DNA of 64,000 nucleotides from Kineosporia babensis (GTDB taxonomy: Bacteria; Actinomycetota; Actinomycetes; Actinomycetales; Kineosporiaceae). Location of the stretch: contig NZ_JAJOMB010000016.1 of NCBI RefSeq assembly GCF_021129305.1, positions 62,001 to 126,000 on the forward strand, written 5' to 3'. How positions within the stretch are numbered: the stretch's first letter is position 1; every line of letters starts with the position of its first letter. Below the pieces are notes generated by a model. It saw nothing but the letters and a program-made list of their open reading frames with translations. It had not been told where the DNA came from and did no database searches. Shown here in pieces: positions 9,358 through 18,058 of this stretch. A program made the position numbers and the translations under genes.

Positions 9358-12300
9358 TCAGATGTGGTGGGCCAGCAGTGCGGCACCGATGTGGGACGGG
9401 TCCTGGGCCAGCAGGGTGGCCAGGGTCGCCGAGGCGGTGGCCGGGTCGCCGTCGAACAGCGCCAGTTGGGCCCGCACCAGCAGGTCCTCGCGGTCGCGGC
9501 GGGCCTGTGGGTCCTCGTCGAACAGCAGCAGAGTGGGCAGCGAGGTGGCGAAGTAGTCGACCCGGGCCGGGGTGCAGGCAGATTCGGCCAGACCGGACAG
9601 CAGGCGTTCCCGCAGCGCCTGGGCCTGGGCCGGTTCGCCGAGGCGGCGCAAGGCGGTCAGGGCGGCCACGCTCTGGTCGCTGTAGCTGGTCACGCTCATG
9701 TCGACGAAGTCCGCTGACTGCCCAGCTGCGATCTGCCAGGCCTGCCGGGCCTCCTGCGGCCGGTCCAGCGCGGCCAGAACGTCACCCAGCAGCAGGTGGA
9801 TCTGGGCGGTGTTCGCCAATGGGTGCCGGGCCTCCCCCAGGTTCTGCGGCGGTTCCAGGGTTTCACGCACTCTGGCCAGCGCCAGCTCCGGCTCGTTGGC
9901 GGCCAGGTGACGGCCGGCCAGCTCCAGGGCCGCGCGGGTCCAGGCTCCCAGCACGCGGCCCTCCCCACCCTCCCAGGGGTGGAACAGCCGGTTGCTCAGT
10001 ACATCCCGGGCCTGCTGGGCAGATCCGGTGGCGGTGAGCAGATCGGCGTACTCGACGGTGAGGTCGTCCCGTTCGGCAACCAGGGCCCGGTGCTGCCCCA
10101 GCCGTTCCAGCCGCGCAGCCAGTGAACTTCCGGTGCGCTGATCCAACTGGTCCCGCTCGAACAGCAGACGAGCATCGTCGGGGCGCAGAGCCAGCGCCCG
10201 GTCGTACGCTTCGGCCGCAGCCTGCGCATCGCCCTGCACGTCGAAGCTGCCCAGCCCCAGGTTGCGCCACGAAACCGCGTCCTGAGGGTCAGCAGTCACG
10301 GCCCGCTGCCAGTAGGACAACGCTTCTTCCGGCCGGTCCTTGGCGTACAGCCACTGCGCCAGAAGGGCTGCGGCCCGGCCGTCTTCGGGGCATCGTTCGA
10401 GCGCGGCGGTCAGGACGTCGATGTCGTCCAGACGGGAGACGAAACACCAGCGAGCCGAATCCTGTCGAGCGGCAGTCGTGGCCGCGTCGGCTTCGCCGCC
10501 ACGATCGAGTTGATGGAGGACGTCGGCGCGGACGTAGCCGGTCAGTGGCCTCACGGCCGGGGCACCGACCGCACGGGTTCGGTCAGCTGTTTCTGCGGCT
10601 TCGAGCAGGATCAGGGCGCCCTCCAGGTCACCGACCGACCGGGCCTCGTAGGCCAGGTCCAGGCAGATCTGGGCATCGGCCCCGGCTTCCTGGGTGCCCA
10701 GCCAGCGGGTCCAGGGATCGAGCGGATTCGAGGTCCGGGCCCGGGCCAGGATGTTCGCGGCCAGATCGCCGGCCGGATGCACCGATCGGCGCAGCAGGGT
10801 GACGGTGACCGCCGCTACCTGTGCATCGTTCGGCGCCTGCTCCAGTAGCGGCAGTAGCAGTTCCAGAGCTGCCTGGTCGCCGGCCGGGGTACGGCGCGCG
10901 GCCAGGGTGCGGGCCCGCTCCAGCACGGCCGGGCGCTGCCAGGCCAGGTTCCAGGCCGCTCGCCCGAACGCCTCCAGAGCCTCCCGCGGCCGGCCCAGAC
11001 GGCGCAGCGCGAGGCCGAGCATGTGGCTGGCTGTGCTGTCCTGCGGGTTCGGGTTGCGCAGGGTCTGACGTTGGATCGCGGCCGAGAAGTGTTCCACAGC
11101 AACGGTGTAGCGGGCAGATGCGTAGGCGCGCAGGCCGAGCTGGGTGTGCGCCCGGGCATCGCCCGGATCGCGTCGCAGTGCCTCCCGCCAGTACGGCTCC
11201 GGGCTGCGGGTGGCGTGCCGGTACTGGGCCAGGTGCAGGCCGGTCACCACGAGCTCGTCCACCGACTCGATCTCCTCGGGCGGCGCCGGCTCGGTCGCCG
11301 CCTGCAGGACTTCGGGCGTGTCCGGTCCCGAACGGTGCTGCCACTCGATCAGCGGCTGCCCTTCGTGAACCACTTTCAGATGCAGCGACTCCCGGTCATG
11401 CGCACCGGCCAGTTCTCGACGCAGCACGAACGGCCGGCCGGGAGCCAGGTCCACCTTGTCGTCCAGCAGCATCTGCCCGTTCGCCCCGGTCACTGTCACC
11501 TGGGCGCCGGAGAACCTGCGGGTTGCGGCGACGGCGACGCGCACCACGGTCGCACCGTGCGCCGGTCGTGCGGCATCCAGACGCACGGCCAGGTCGCGGG
11601 TGGCCTGGTGCACCGGGCCGATCTCGTTGATCGGGTACCAGAACTGCGAGAAGGCCCGGGTCTCCCCCGGCGCCAGGAAGCTGAAGTCGGGCTGGTTGTC
11701 GGTGAAGACGCCGGCCATCAGTTCGACATAGGCCCCGCCGGGGCCGTCGGTCAGGTTCTGGTCCCAGGCATGACCGAAAGGTGCGTTGCCCCACGTCCAT
11801 TGCTTCTTGCCCGGAGCGATGGTGTGGTCGGCCCAGTGCACGAATCCGGCCCGGCGCCCGTGGTCGTAGCCGCCGAAGAAGTCGTCCCGGGTGCCGGTGA
11901 TCATGTACGAGGTGGGCACCGGGATGTTGTGGTACCAGTCGATCCGGTCCGGGGCATCGTCCCGGGGCGGCGGCGCGAAGCCGTCCACCTCCTCAGCACT
12001 CACCCAGGCTTCGGCGTTCCCGGCTGGATGCTCGGCCGCGCGAGCGGCGTAGTCCACGCCGTAGTAGGTACCGTCGGCGGCCGGGAAGCCGATCACCGCG
12101 CGCTTGGCATGGTCGGCCACGGCGGCGACGTCGGTCGGGAAGAAGCTCTGGTAGTCGTCGTTCACCCGGGCGGCGACGTTGGCCCACCAGAGAAACGTCT
12201 GTACGGTCTCGCTGCGGTTGGTCAGCCGGACCCGCAACTCGATCAGGGCGCTGTCCGGGCGCAGCCGGACCCCGTGGGTGCCCTGCATGCGGGTGAACGG

Positions 12301-12816
12301 GTCGTGGTCGCTGCACCAGACGGTGACCGCGCCGTCCGCCTCCTCCTCGATCTCGCAACTGGTCGGCAGGTAGGTGGCGGGACGGTGGTGCTGGGGCCAG
12401 TTGAACTCCACGCCGCCGGCCAGCCACGGCCCGGTCAGGCCGACCAGGGCGGGCTTGATCACGTCGTTGCGGTAGAAGAAGTCGTACCCGGTGTTCTTGT
12501 CCAGCCCGACGTGGATCCGCCCGCCCAGTTCCGGCAGCAGCATCAGCCGTACGTGCTCGTTCTCCAGATGCACCGCGGCCCAGGAACGCTCCTGCCGCTC
12601 GGTGCCGACGTGCTCGTGGAAGGGCAACGGGTAGACCGCGCCGGACGAACCCTGGTACACCCGCCGGGACAGGTAGGCGGGGTAGTCCATCGGCTCGCCG
12701 GTGTCGTAGGTCCCCATCACCACGCTCTGCCGCCAGGCCCGCACCGCCCGGCCGGAGATCGGGTCGGGGGCCTCGGGCAGCACCAGTGGCTGGACGTCAT
12801 CGTTCACGGGCACCAC
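9358..12816 (-). CDS. DUF5107 domain protein with TPR repeats
   Basis: A large protein of up to 1152 residues. The first 500 or so residues match the DUF5107 pattern found in actinobacterial glycan loci: LENEHVRLMLLPELGGRI, GPWLAGGVEFNWPQHH and TEVQTF-like segments resemble the beta-sandwich of aldose-epimerase-like proteins. From about residue 560 to the end come tandem tetratricopeptide repeats (for example DARAHTQLGLRAYASARY and DAVSWRNLGLGSFDVQGD). No signal peptide is seen. It is the first gene of the sugar operon and faces the AraC regulator across a short divergent region. GTG codons at 12816, 12813 and 12807 are all possible starts; no clear Shine-Dalgarno decides. Function is unproven; a scaffold or sugar-recognition role is my inference. 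Confidence 0.8.
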   Translation of the reverse strand: MVPVNDDVQPLVLPEAPDPISGRAVRAWRQSVVMGTYDTGEPMDYPAYLSRRVYQGSSGAVYPLPFHEHVGTERQERSWAAVHLENEHVRLMLLPELGGRIHVGLDKNTGYDFFYRNDVIKPALVGLTGPWLAGGVEFNWPQHHRPATYLPTSCEIEEEADGAVTVWCSDHDPFTRMQGTHGVRLRPDSALIELRVRLTNRSETVQTFLWWANVAARVNDDYQSFFPTDVAAVADHAKRAVIGFPAADGTYYGVDYAARAAEHPAGNAEAWVSAEEVDGFAPPPRDDAPDRIDWYHNIPVPTSYMITGTRDDFFGGYDHGRRAGFVHWADHTIAPGKKQWTWGNAPFGHAWDQNLTDGPGGAYVELMAGVFTDNQPDFSFLAPGETRAFSQFWYPINEIGPVHQATRDLAVRLDAARPAHGATVVRVAVAATRRFSGAQVTVTGANGQMLLDDKVDLAPGRPFVLRRELAGAHDRESLHLKVVHEGQPLIEWQHRSGPDTPEVLQAATEPAPPEEIESVDELVVTGLHLAQYRHATRSPEPYWREALRRDPGDARAHTQLGLRAYASARYTVAVEHFSAAIQRQTLRNPNPQDSTASHMLGLALRRLGRPREALEAFGRAAWNLAWQRPAVLERARTLAARRTPAGDQAALELLLPLLEQAPNDAQVAAVTVTLLRRSVHPAGDLAANILARARTSNPLDPWTRWLGTQEAGADAQICLDLAYEARSVGDLEGALILLEAAETADRTRAVGAPAVRPLTGYVRADVLHQLDRGGEADAATTAARQDSARWCFVSRLDDIDVLTAALERCPEDGRAAALLAQWLYAKDRPEEALSYWQRAVTADPQDAVSWRNLGLGSFDVQGDAQAAAEAYDRALALRPDDARLLFERDQLDQRTGSSLAARLERLGQHRALVAERDDLTVEYADLLTATGSAQQARDVLSNRLFHPWEGGEGRVLGAWTRAALELAGRHLAANEPELALARVRETLEPPQNLGEARHPLANTAQIHLLLGDVLAALDRPQEARQAWQIAAGQSADFVDMSVTSYSDQSVAALTALRRLGEPAQAQALRERLLSGLAESACTPARVDYFATSLPTLLLFDEDPQARRDREDLLVRAQLALFDGDPATASATLATLLAQDPSHIGAALLAHHI

Positions 12817-12847
12817 GCTAGAAACCTGGTGGCCTGCGGAACATAGC

Positions 12848-12881
12848 CGAATCCTTGATCAACCTGGACGAATCTCTGATC
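12848..12881. promoter_or_regulatory. Direct repeat, probable AraC-family operator
   Basis: Two copies of a 13-bp element, CGAATCCTTGATC at 12848-12860 and CGAATCTCTGATC at 12869-12881, differ at two bases and start exactly 21 bp apart, two helical turns. They fill the short gap between the divergent DUF5107-TPR and araC-type genes. AraC-family proteins bind directly repeated half-sites with this spacing, one per HTH pair, so the adjacent regulator is the natural candidate. The second repeat ends 19 bp before the regulator's ATG, compatible with autoregulation. Confidence 0.6.
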
Positions 12882-12900
12882 CTTGGGCCACACTCCAGGG

Positions 12901-13803
12901 ATGCTCCAGCTGCGTGACGGGTTTCCCGGCGAACGGATGCACGTGCTGCCCCGGCCGCTGGTCGCCGCCGCCCGCGGCCAGCCCCTCACCGAGCGCCTGC
13001 TGGTCACCGACGCCGGCTACTTCCCCCGGGCCGCGCACCACGCCCGGATCCGGCCCACCGGCGCCGACGAGCTGATCGTGATCCTGGTGGCGACCGGGTC
13101 CGGCTGGTTCCGCGCCGGCGAGGTGGACCTCACCCTCGAACCGGGAAACGTGCTGGTGCTGCCCGCCCGCACCGCCCACTCCTACGGCGCCGACGCCGCC
13201 GATCCCTGGTCGATCTGGTGGTTCCACGCCGTGGGCAGTGACGTGCCCGCACTGCTGGACTCGCTGCAGGAGCGGCTGGGCCACTCGCACGTGCTGGCCA
13301 CCGACAGCACCGCGCTGGAACCACTTTTCGATGCTGTGGTCAGTGCCCTGGACCGCGATGAGACCCGGGCCAGCCTGATCGCCGCCTGCGGCGCGGCCTG
13401 GCACGTCCTGTCCGCCCTGAACGTGGTCGCCGCCCCCTCCCGCTCGCGCGGCACGCACGACGCGATCACCGCCGTCCGCGAGCACCTGCGCACCCATATC
13501 GACCAGCCCACGGATGTGAGCGAACTGGCCCGCCGCGCCCAGCTGTCGGTCTCGCACTTCAGCGCCGCGTTCCGCCGGGACACCGGCGTCGGCGTGGTCG
13601 AGTACGTGAAACGGTTACGCATGGCCCGGGCCCGGTTCCTGCTCAGTGCCACCGACCAGCCGGTGGCCGAGATCGCCACGGCCGTCGGCTACGGCGACCC
13701 GTTCTACTTCTCCCGCCAGTTCAAGAAGGTCGTCGGCCAGTCACCCGCCCAGTTCCGGCAGGCCGCCCGCAGCACCGAGGCCGGTGGGAAGCCGAACCAA
13801 TAA
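12901..13803 (+). CDS. AraC-family regulator of the sugar locus
   Basis: A 300-residue transcription regulator with an N-terminal cupin-type ligand-sensing half (LIVILVATGSGWFRAGEVDL, then LEPGNVLVLPARTAHSYGAD) and a C-terminal double helix-turn-helix at about residues 195-290 (DVSELARRAQLSVSHFSAAF, then PVAEIATAVGYGDPFYFSRQ). The layout is the classic AraC/XylS sugar sensor. It is divergent from the sugar import operon, with a tandem direct repeat between them, and convergent with the GH35 gene, so it most likely controls both. The ATG at 12901 lacks a Shine-Dalgarno; an in-frame TTG at 12883 is the alternative but would overlap the second operator repeat. The inducer is unknown. Confidence 0.9.
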   Translation: MLQLRDGFPGERMHVLPRPLVAAARGQPLTERLLVTDAGYFPRAAHHARIRPTGADELIVILVATGSGWFRAGEVDLTLEPGNVLVLPARTAHSYGADAADPWSIWWFHAVGSDVPALLDSLQERLGHSHVLATDSTALEPLFDAVVSALDRDETRASLIAACGAAWHVLSALNVVAAPSRSRGTHDAITAVREHLRTHIDQPTDVSELARRAQLSVSHFSAAFRRDTGVGVVEYVKRLRMARARFLLSATDQPVAEIATAVGYGDPFYFSRQFKKVVGQSPAQFRQAARSTEAGGKPNQ

Positions 13804-13805
13804 CA

Positions 13806-13849
13806 AATGGGGGACGCTCGTGGACAAGGTGCCCACGAACGTCCCCATT
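13806..13849. terminator. Bidirectional hairpin terminator
   Basis: A long inverted repeat starts 2 bp after the AraC-type stop and ends 21 bp before the GH35 stop. The arms 13806-13823 and 13833-13849 pair over about 17 bp with one mismatch and one bulge, and the loop is about 9 nt. It lies exactly between convergent genes, as expected of a two-way terminator. Confidence 0.8.
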
Positions 13850-13870
13850 GGGTCGAAGAAGTTGGTGAAG

Positions 13871-16168
13871 CTAGCGCAGGATTCTCGTGCGGATCCGCTG
13901 CAGCGAGGCCTCCTGTACCGACAGCACGGGTTCGCTGCCGGCCGGGCGCACCCGGGCATCCACGTAGACGCCGGACTCCGGCGCCCAGGCGAACGCCCGA
14001 GCCCACAGCCCAGCACGGGCGATCTCGTCGCGGTGGACCGACAGGTCGACCTCCAGCGGGCGGCCCGACCAGAACTGGTCGGCGACCAGGCGGTCGCCCG
14101 CATACAGCCGGATCACGTCCCCGACCCAGGTCAGGCGCAACAACGCCGGCCCTTCACCGGTGAGCGCCTGGACCGGGACCTCCACCGGAACGGCAGGAAG
14201 AGCGGCAAAATCGGCATCGGTGGGAGCAGAGAAACGGTTCATGCTGCCCCCGGTCCGCACTGGGGCGCTGCGGATTTCGTGGAACTGCGGGGCGGGAACG
14301 GCGTGCAGGGTCGCCTCACCCGTGACTACGTAGCTGGTGAAGACTGTTCCGGGCGAAAGCTTCTGCTCACGTTCGGCCAGCGGCGGGAACACGGCGATGG
14401 GCTGGTCGGTCTGCGGGACCTCGATGTGCAGGCCGCCGTCGAACCAGGCGGTGCCGTCCCAGAGCACCAGGCTCTCGCGGCCGTCGATCTCGCCCTTCCA
14501 GACGGTGTTCGCCCCGGCCTCGTCGAGGAAGACCAGTGTGGTGGCGCCGACCGTGACCTCGCAGCCGAGGCCGGGTTCGCCGTGCGGGCGGGCGATCAGC
14601 TCCGCACCCCGAGGCTCGAGCTCAGCGCCGGAAACAAGCTCAACAGCAACGCCTTCCAGCTGCAGTTCCACGTCGATCCCGGGCGTGGCGGCGAACAGCA
14701 CCACCGTCCGCCCGTCCGCCACGATCTGAGTGATCGGCTGAGCGGTGACGGTGAGGGCCGGGATGTCACCGAAGCGCTGACGCAGGGGCCAGGCGAAGTA
14801 GGCGCCGGCGGGCACCCGGACGGGGTTGACCGGAATCCCGACCACCCGCTCACCGGCCGCCACCTCGAAGCGCACGCCACCGACGTCTTCAAGTGGGGCC
14901 AGCGCCGGCTGATGATTGTTGACGAAGAGGTACCCGGCCTCGCCCTCACCCCGGACCGCCCAGCGCACCGGATCCTCCCCAATGGGCAGCACCGAGGGCA
15001 GCGGCGCGAGCTCGCGGCCGAACGCTTCGAGGAACAGGTGCTGGCGGCGCAGCAGGTGGTAGTGCGGGCGCAGGGTGCCGGCCAGGCCGATCGGGGCGGC
15101 GAAGTCGTAGTCGCGCACCGGCAGGTCGTTGGGGTAGCTGGTGGCGTGCGACTCCTGGGTACCGGGCAGCTGGGTGCAGCCGTGGTAGAGGTAGTAGCCC
15201 TGCCAGGACGAACCGCTGCCGATCTTGGTCAGGGCCAGCGCCGCCACGTCGTGCGGCTCGACCAGGGGCCGCCGGTGATAGGCCACCTGCATGCCGCCGC
15301 CGAGCTCGCAGGTCGCGAACGGCCAGGGGTCGTGCTCGGCCGAGACGCCGGTGCCCTCCAGCGGAACGTCGCGCAGGTCGGCACCCACGCTCAGGTCGTC
15401 GCGGACCGTGCTGAAGGTGAAGTGCATCGGCCCGAACGACGGCCAGCCGGTGGTGGACTCCTCCCAGAACGCGTCCGAATAGCCCGCATACACCGGCAGC
15501 AGCCGGTTTTCGGGCAGTTGCGCGCCGCCCCACCCGGTGGCCGTCCAGAGCGCAGCCTTCATCCCGGCCGACTCGGCCAGCTCACGCAGCGTGGCCAGGT
15601 GCCCGGGTTCGTCGTACAGCTCGTTGTCGACCTGGATCCCGACGATCGGGCCGGCCGGGTGCTGTGCGCTGTGGAAGAGGCCCTGCACCTGCTCGGCGAT
15701 GCCGGTGTACCAGGCGCGGACCAGGTCCAGGTACTGCGGGTCGTTGGTGCGGTGCTTGATCGGCAGGGCCTGCAGCCAGTCCGGGAAGCCGCCGTTGCGG
15801 GTCTCGCCGTGCGCCCAGGGCCCGATCCGGATGATCACCTTCAGCCCGGCCCGGTCGGCGGCCTGGACGAACTCGCGCAGATTCAGGTGCCCGTCCCAGC
15901 GCAGGGCGCCCGGCTCGGGTTCGTGCAGGATCCACAGCAGGTAGGTCGAGACCACGTCGATCCCACCGGCCCGGACCTTGCGCAGTTCGCGCTCCCAGCG
16001 CTCCGGCCGGTCCCGGCTGAAGTGGTACTCCCCCATCACCGGCACCCAGGGCTGCCCGCCGAAGGTCAGCGAGCGAGTGGTGACCGCGATGGACCCCTCG
16101 CCCATCTGCAGGGGCGCCGGGCGGGCGGCGGTGGCGGCCGGCAGCTGGATGCGTGAAAAGACTGTCAC
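13871..16168 (-). CDS. Glycoside hydrolase family 35 beta-galactosidase-like enzyme
   Basis: A 765-residue GH35-type enzyme expected to release terminal beta-linked galactose or a related residue. Family marks: VMGEYHFSRDRPERWERELR and GIDVVSTYLLWILHEPEPG near the N terminus, IIRIGPWAHGETRNGGFPDW, GIQVDNELYDE with the expected acid/base Glu, and FATCELGGGMQ with the expected nucleophile Glu. The C-terminal third is beta-rich, as in other GH35 proteins. No signal peptide is seen, so it may be cytoplasmic. GTG at 16168 is the first usable start; a GGAGG lies rather far upstream (about 19 nt). It is convergent with the AraC-type gene and transcribed apart from the import operon, but presumably part of the same pathway. 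Confidence 0.88.
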   Translation of the reverse strand: MTVFSRIQLPAATAARPAPLQMGEGSIAVTTRSLTFGGQPWVPVMGEYHFSRDRPERWERELRKVRAGGIDVVSTYLLWILHEPEPGALRWDGHLNLREFVQAADRAGLKVIIRIGPWAHGETRNGGFPDWLQALPIKHRTNDPQYLDLVRAWYTGIAEQVQGLFHSAQHPAGPIVGIQVDNELYDEPGHLATLRELAESAGMKAALWTATGWGGAQLPENRLLPVYAGYSDAFWEESTTGWPSFGPMHFTFSTVRDDLSVGADLRDVPLEGTGVSAEHDPWPFATCELGGGMQVAYHRRPLVEPHDVAALALTKIGSGSSWQGYYLYHGCTQLPGTQESHATSYPNDLPVRDYDFAAPIGLAGTLRPHYHLLRRQHLFLEAFGRELAPLPSVLPIGEDPVRWAVRGEGEAGYLFVNNHQPALAPLEDVGGVRFEVAAGERVVGIPVNPVRVPAGAYFAWPLRQRFGDIPALTVTAQPITQIVADGRTVVLFAATPGIDVELQLEGVAVELVSGAELEPRGAELIARPHGEPGLGCEVTVGATTLVFLDEAGANTVWKGEIDGRESLVLWDGTAWFDGGLHIEVPQTDQPIAVFPPLAEREQKLSPGTVFTSYVVTGEATLHAVPAPQFHEIRSAPVRTGGSMNRFSAPTDADFAALPAVPVEVPVQALTGEGPALLRLTWVGDVIRLYAGDRLVADQFWSGRPLEVDLSVHRDEIARAGLWARAFAWAPESGVYVDARVRPAGSEPVLSVQEASLQRIRTRILR

Positions 16169-16439
16169 GGTAGCGAAAGTATCTTCCTCCAGGGTCGTCG
16201 GCCATGCACAATCTGGTGCTTGACCTGGACGTTCCGACGGCCAGTGACGCGGGAACCGCGCCTGCCCGGGGACCGAGGCCGAGCCCGGGCTCCGGTGCGG
16301 CCGTACCCGGCACCTCGGCAGCCCGAGTCGAAGTGGTCAGGGCCTGTCTTGCGGATCTTGCCTACTGCGGGGCACCCGCCGACCAGTCCTGCCCTCTCTG
16401 CACCCGTTCCCCTGGCCTTCGGGGCGCCGAGCGCTTGTC

Positions 16440-17087
16440 TCATCGCTTGGCGGCGAAGTTCTGGGTCCACCAGATGGCGCCCTTGCCGTCGATGTACGCG
16501 CCGACCCCGATGTGGGTGGACGAACAGTTCAGGATGTTCGCCTTGTGACCCTTGGACTCCATCCAGCCGATCGAGGTGAAGCCCGTGCCGTTCTTGGTAG
16601 CCGTGCCGCCGTACATGACGTGACGGGCGTTCACGAACCAGCCGCCCCCGGCGGCCCCGGCGGCGTTCTCGCTCACACCACCCGCGTTCTTGAAACCCGC
16701 CTTGGCGATGCGCGTGCCCAGGTCGTCCTCACCGGGGAACTGGTGGCCCTGCTTCTGGTTCTTGGCCTGGACCCGGGAGTGCTTCTGCGCGGCCCGCATC
16801 AGCGCCTTGCTCTTCTTCAGCGGCTTGCAGCCGTTCTCCTTGCGGGTCGCGTTGGTGAACTGGATGACCTTCTTCCGCAGCTTCTTCTGCTTCGCGATCT
16901 TCTTCTTCGACTGCGCGGTCGCGGCGGCGGACAACGACGAGGCGCCGGCGGAGGCTGCTCCGGAGGACGACGAGCCGGCCGGGGCGGCGGTCGCAGAGGA
17001 CCGCCCGAGGAACAGGGCCCCCAGCACGAGAAGGGCGATCGGGACCGCAAAGAGCGCGATCAGGCGGGGGCGACGGTGTGATGACAC
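16440..17087 (-). CDS. Secreted CAP (SCP/PR-1) domain protein
   Basis: A 215-residue exported protein. A basic N terminus and one hydrophobic helix (LIALFAVPIALLVLGALFLG) form a signal peptide or anchor. An Ala/Ser linker and a Lys-rich stretch follow, then a CAP domain at about residues 75-213. CAP hallmarks visible: AAQKHSRVQAKNQKQGHQ, GVSENAAGA, and GWMESKGHKANILN, with the His/Glu set that lines the CAP cavity. Bacterial CAP proteins are surface or secreted proteins of mixed function; no enzymatic role can be assigned. The GTG at 17087 has GGAGAG 5 nt upstream. It stands alone, divergent from an SDR gene. The 271 bp between it and the GH35 gene hold no gene I can support. Confidence 0.9.
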   Translation of the reverse strand: MSSHRRPRLIALFAVPIALLVLGALFLGRSSATAAPAGSSSSGAASAGASSLSAAATAQSKKKIAKQKKLRKKVIQFTNATRKENGCKPLKKSKALMRAAQKHSRVQAKNQKQGHQFPGEDDLGTRIAKAGFKNAGGVSENAAGAAGGGWFVNARHVMYGGTATKNGTGFTSIGWMESKGHKANILNCSSTHIGVGAYIDGKGAIWWTQNFAAKR

Positions 17088-17347
17088 GGAACTCTCCAGT
17101 CAGGGTTGGGTTTCCGCCTTGCGGCCTACAGCCCGGACACCCGACCGAATCACGGTAAGCCCTTGCCAGGAAAAGCTTTACCCCGAATTGATGATGCCCT
17201 TGACAGGCGCGGTCAAGACGACTGACGGCGAGCGCCTGGACGCGGGCACCCTCGCGCACCTTCATCGGGTCGGCTGTCGCGAATGTCCCGGCACCGTGAC
17301 GCTGACGTCCATGCCTGGACCGGCATCGTCCTTCTAGGGTTCCGGCC
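17088..17347. promoter_or_regulatory. Divergent promoter region with possible structured leader of the CAP gene
   Basis: A 260-bp spacer between the CAP gene (left) and the SDR gene (right). CTTGAC-N7-GTCAAG at 17199-17217 is a 6-bp inverted repeat that also supplies a TTGACC-like -35 for the CAP side. Read toward the CAP gene, the next 110 bp include a GCC-GCAA-GGC mini-hairpin (17117-17126 region). On the SDR side TAGGGT lies 7 nt before the ATG, fitting a -10 with a near-leaderless start. I could not match the leader to a known riboswitch. Confidence 0.3.
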
Positions 17348-18058
17348 ATGAGTGTCATCGCAATTGTCGGCGCCGGCTCGCTGATGGGCCGAGCCATCGC
17401 CAGACGTTTCGCCGCGGGCGGCTTCGACGTCGCCCTGATCGCCCGCAATCCGGGCGCCCTGAAGAGCATCGCGGACGACATCCCGGACGTGCGGACGGGA
17501 ATCTTCCCGGCCGACATCACCGATCGAAAAGCCCTGAGCCAGGCCTTGTCCGAGGCGGAGGAATCCCTCGGCCCGATCGAAGTGCTGGAGTTCTCGCCGA
17601 CGCCCCGCCCGGCCGACCTGGCCGTCTCTCCCTTCACCGACGCAATCGGGACGACGGTGGAGACGCTGGCGCCCCACGTCGAACTGCACCTCTACGGCAG
17701 CGTGGCAGCCGTTCAGCAGGTCCTGCCCGGCATGATCGAACGCGGAGCCGGCACCGTCCTGCTGACCGCGGGCGCGGTGTCCAGCCGGATGGTCGTCCCC
17801 GGCATCACCAACGTGAGCATCGCGGTCAGTGCGCTGCGCTCGTACGCGCTCAACCTGAACGCGGGGCTGGCCGGGACCGGCGTCTACGCGGCACATGTCT
17901 CGATCGCCGCCAATATCGGCCAGGGCCGTCCCGGTTCGGAACCTGACGCCATCGCCGAGGAGTACTGGAAGCTGCATGTCGCGCGCGACCAGGCGGACTT
18001 CTACTACGAGGACCTCAGCGACGGCCCCGTGACGCTCTCGGACCGCTACTCGGACTGA
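17348..18058 (+). CDS. Short-chain dehydrogenase/reductase-like protein lacking the YxxxK motif
   Basis: A 236-residue Rossmann-fold protein. The dinucleotide-binding loop is intact at the N terminus (IAIVGAGSLMGRAIARRF), followed by DVALIARNPGALKSI, an arrangement that favours NADP. The usual SDR catalytic tetrad is not: the region after the TAGAVSSRMV strand reads NVSIAVSALRSYAL, where Tyr-x-x-x-Lys would be expected, and the NNAG motif is replaced by LEFSPTP. It may bind the cofactor without classical SDR catalysis. The start is an ATG close to the GxGxxxG loop. Its 3' end overlaps the convergent AraC-family gene by 13 bp, which suggests joint control. Substrate unknown. Confidence 0.8.
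   Translation: MSVIAIVGAGSLMGRAIARRFAAGGFDVALIARNPGALKSIADDIPDVRTGIFPADITDRKALSQALSEAEESLGPIEVLEFSPTPRPADLAVSPFTDAIGTTVETLAPHVELHLYGSVAAVQQVLPGMIERGAGTVLLTAGAVSSRMVVPGITNVSIAVSALRSYALNLNAGLAGTGVYAAHVSIAANIGQGRPGSEPDAIAEEYWKLHVARDQADFYYEDLSDGPVTLSDRYSD

Noticed and set aside
16169-16439. Possible small gene between the GH35 and CAP genes
   Set aside because: Overlapping open frames exist on both strands, but none has a ribosome site, sensible composition or a domain. I see no gene here.
17088-17220. Known c-di-AMP or c-di-GMP riboswitch before the CAP gene
   Set aside because: I could not find the conserved cores of either class, only a generic GCAA hairpin, so I kept it as an unnamed leader candidate.
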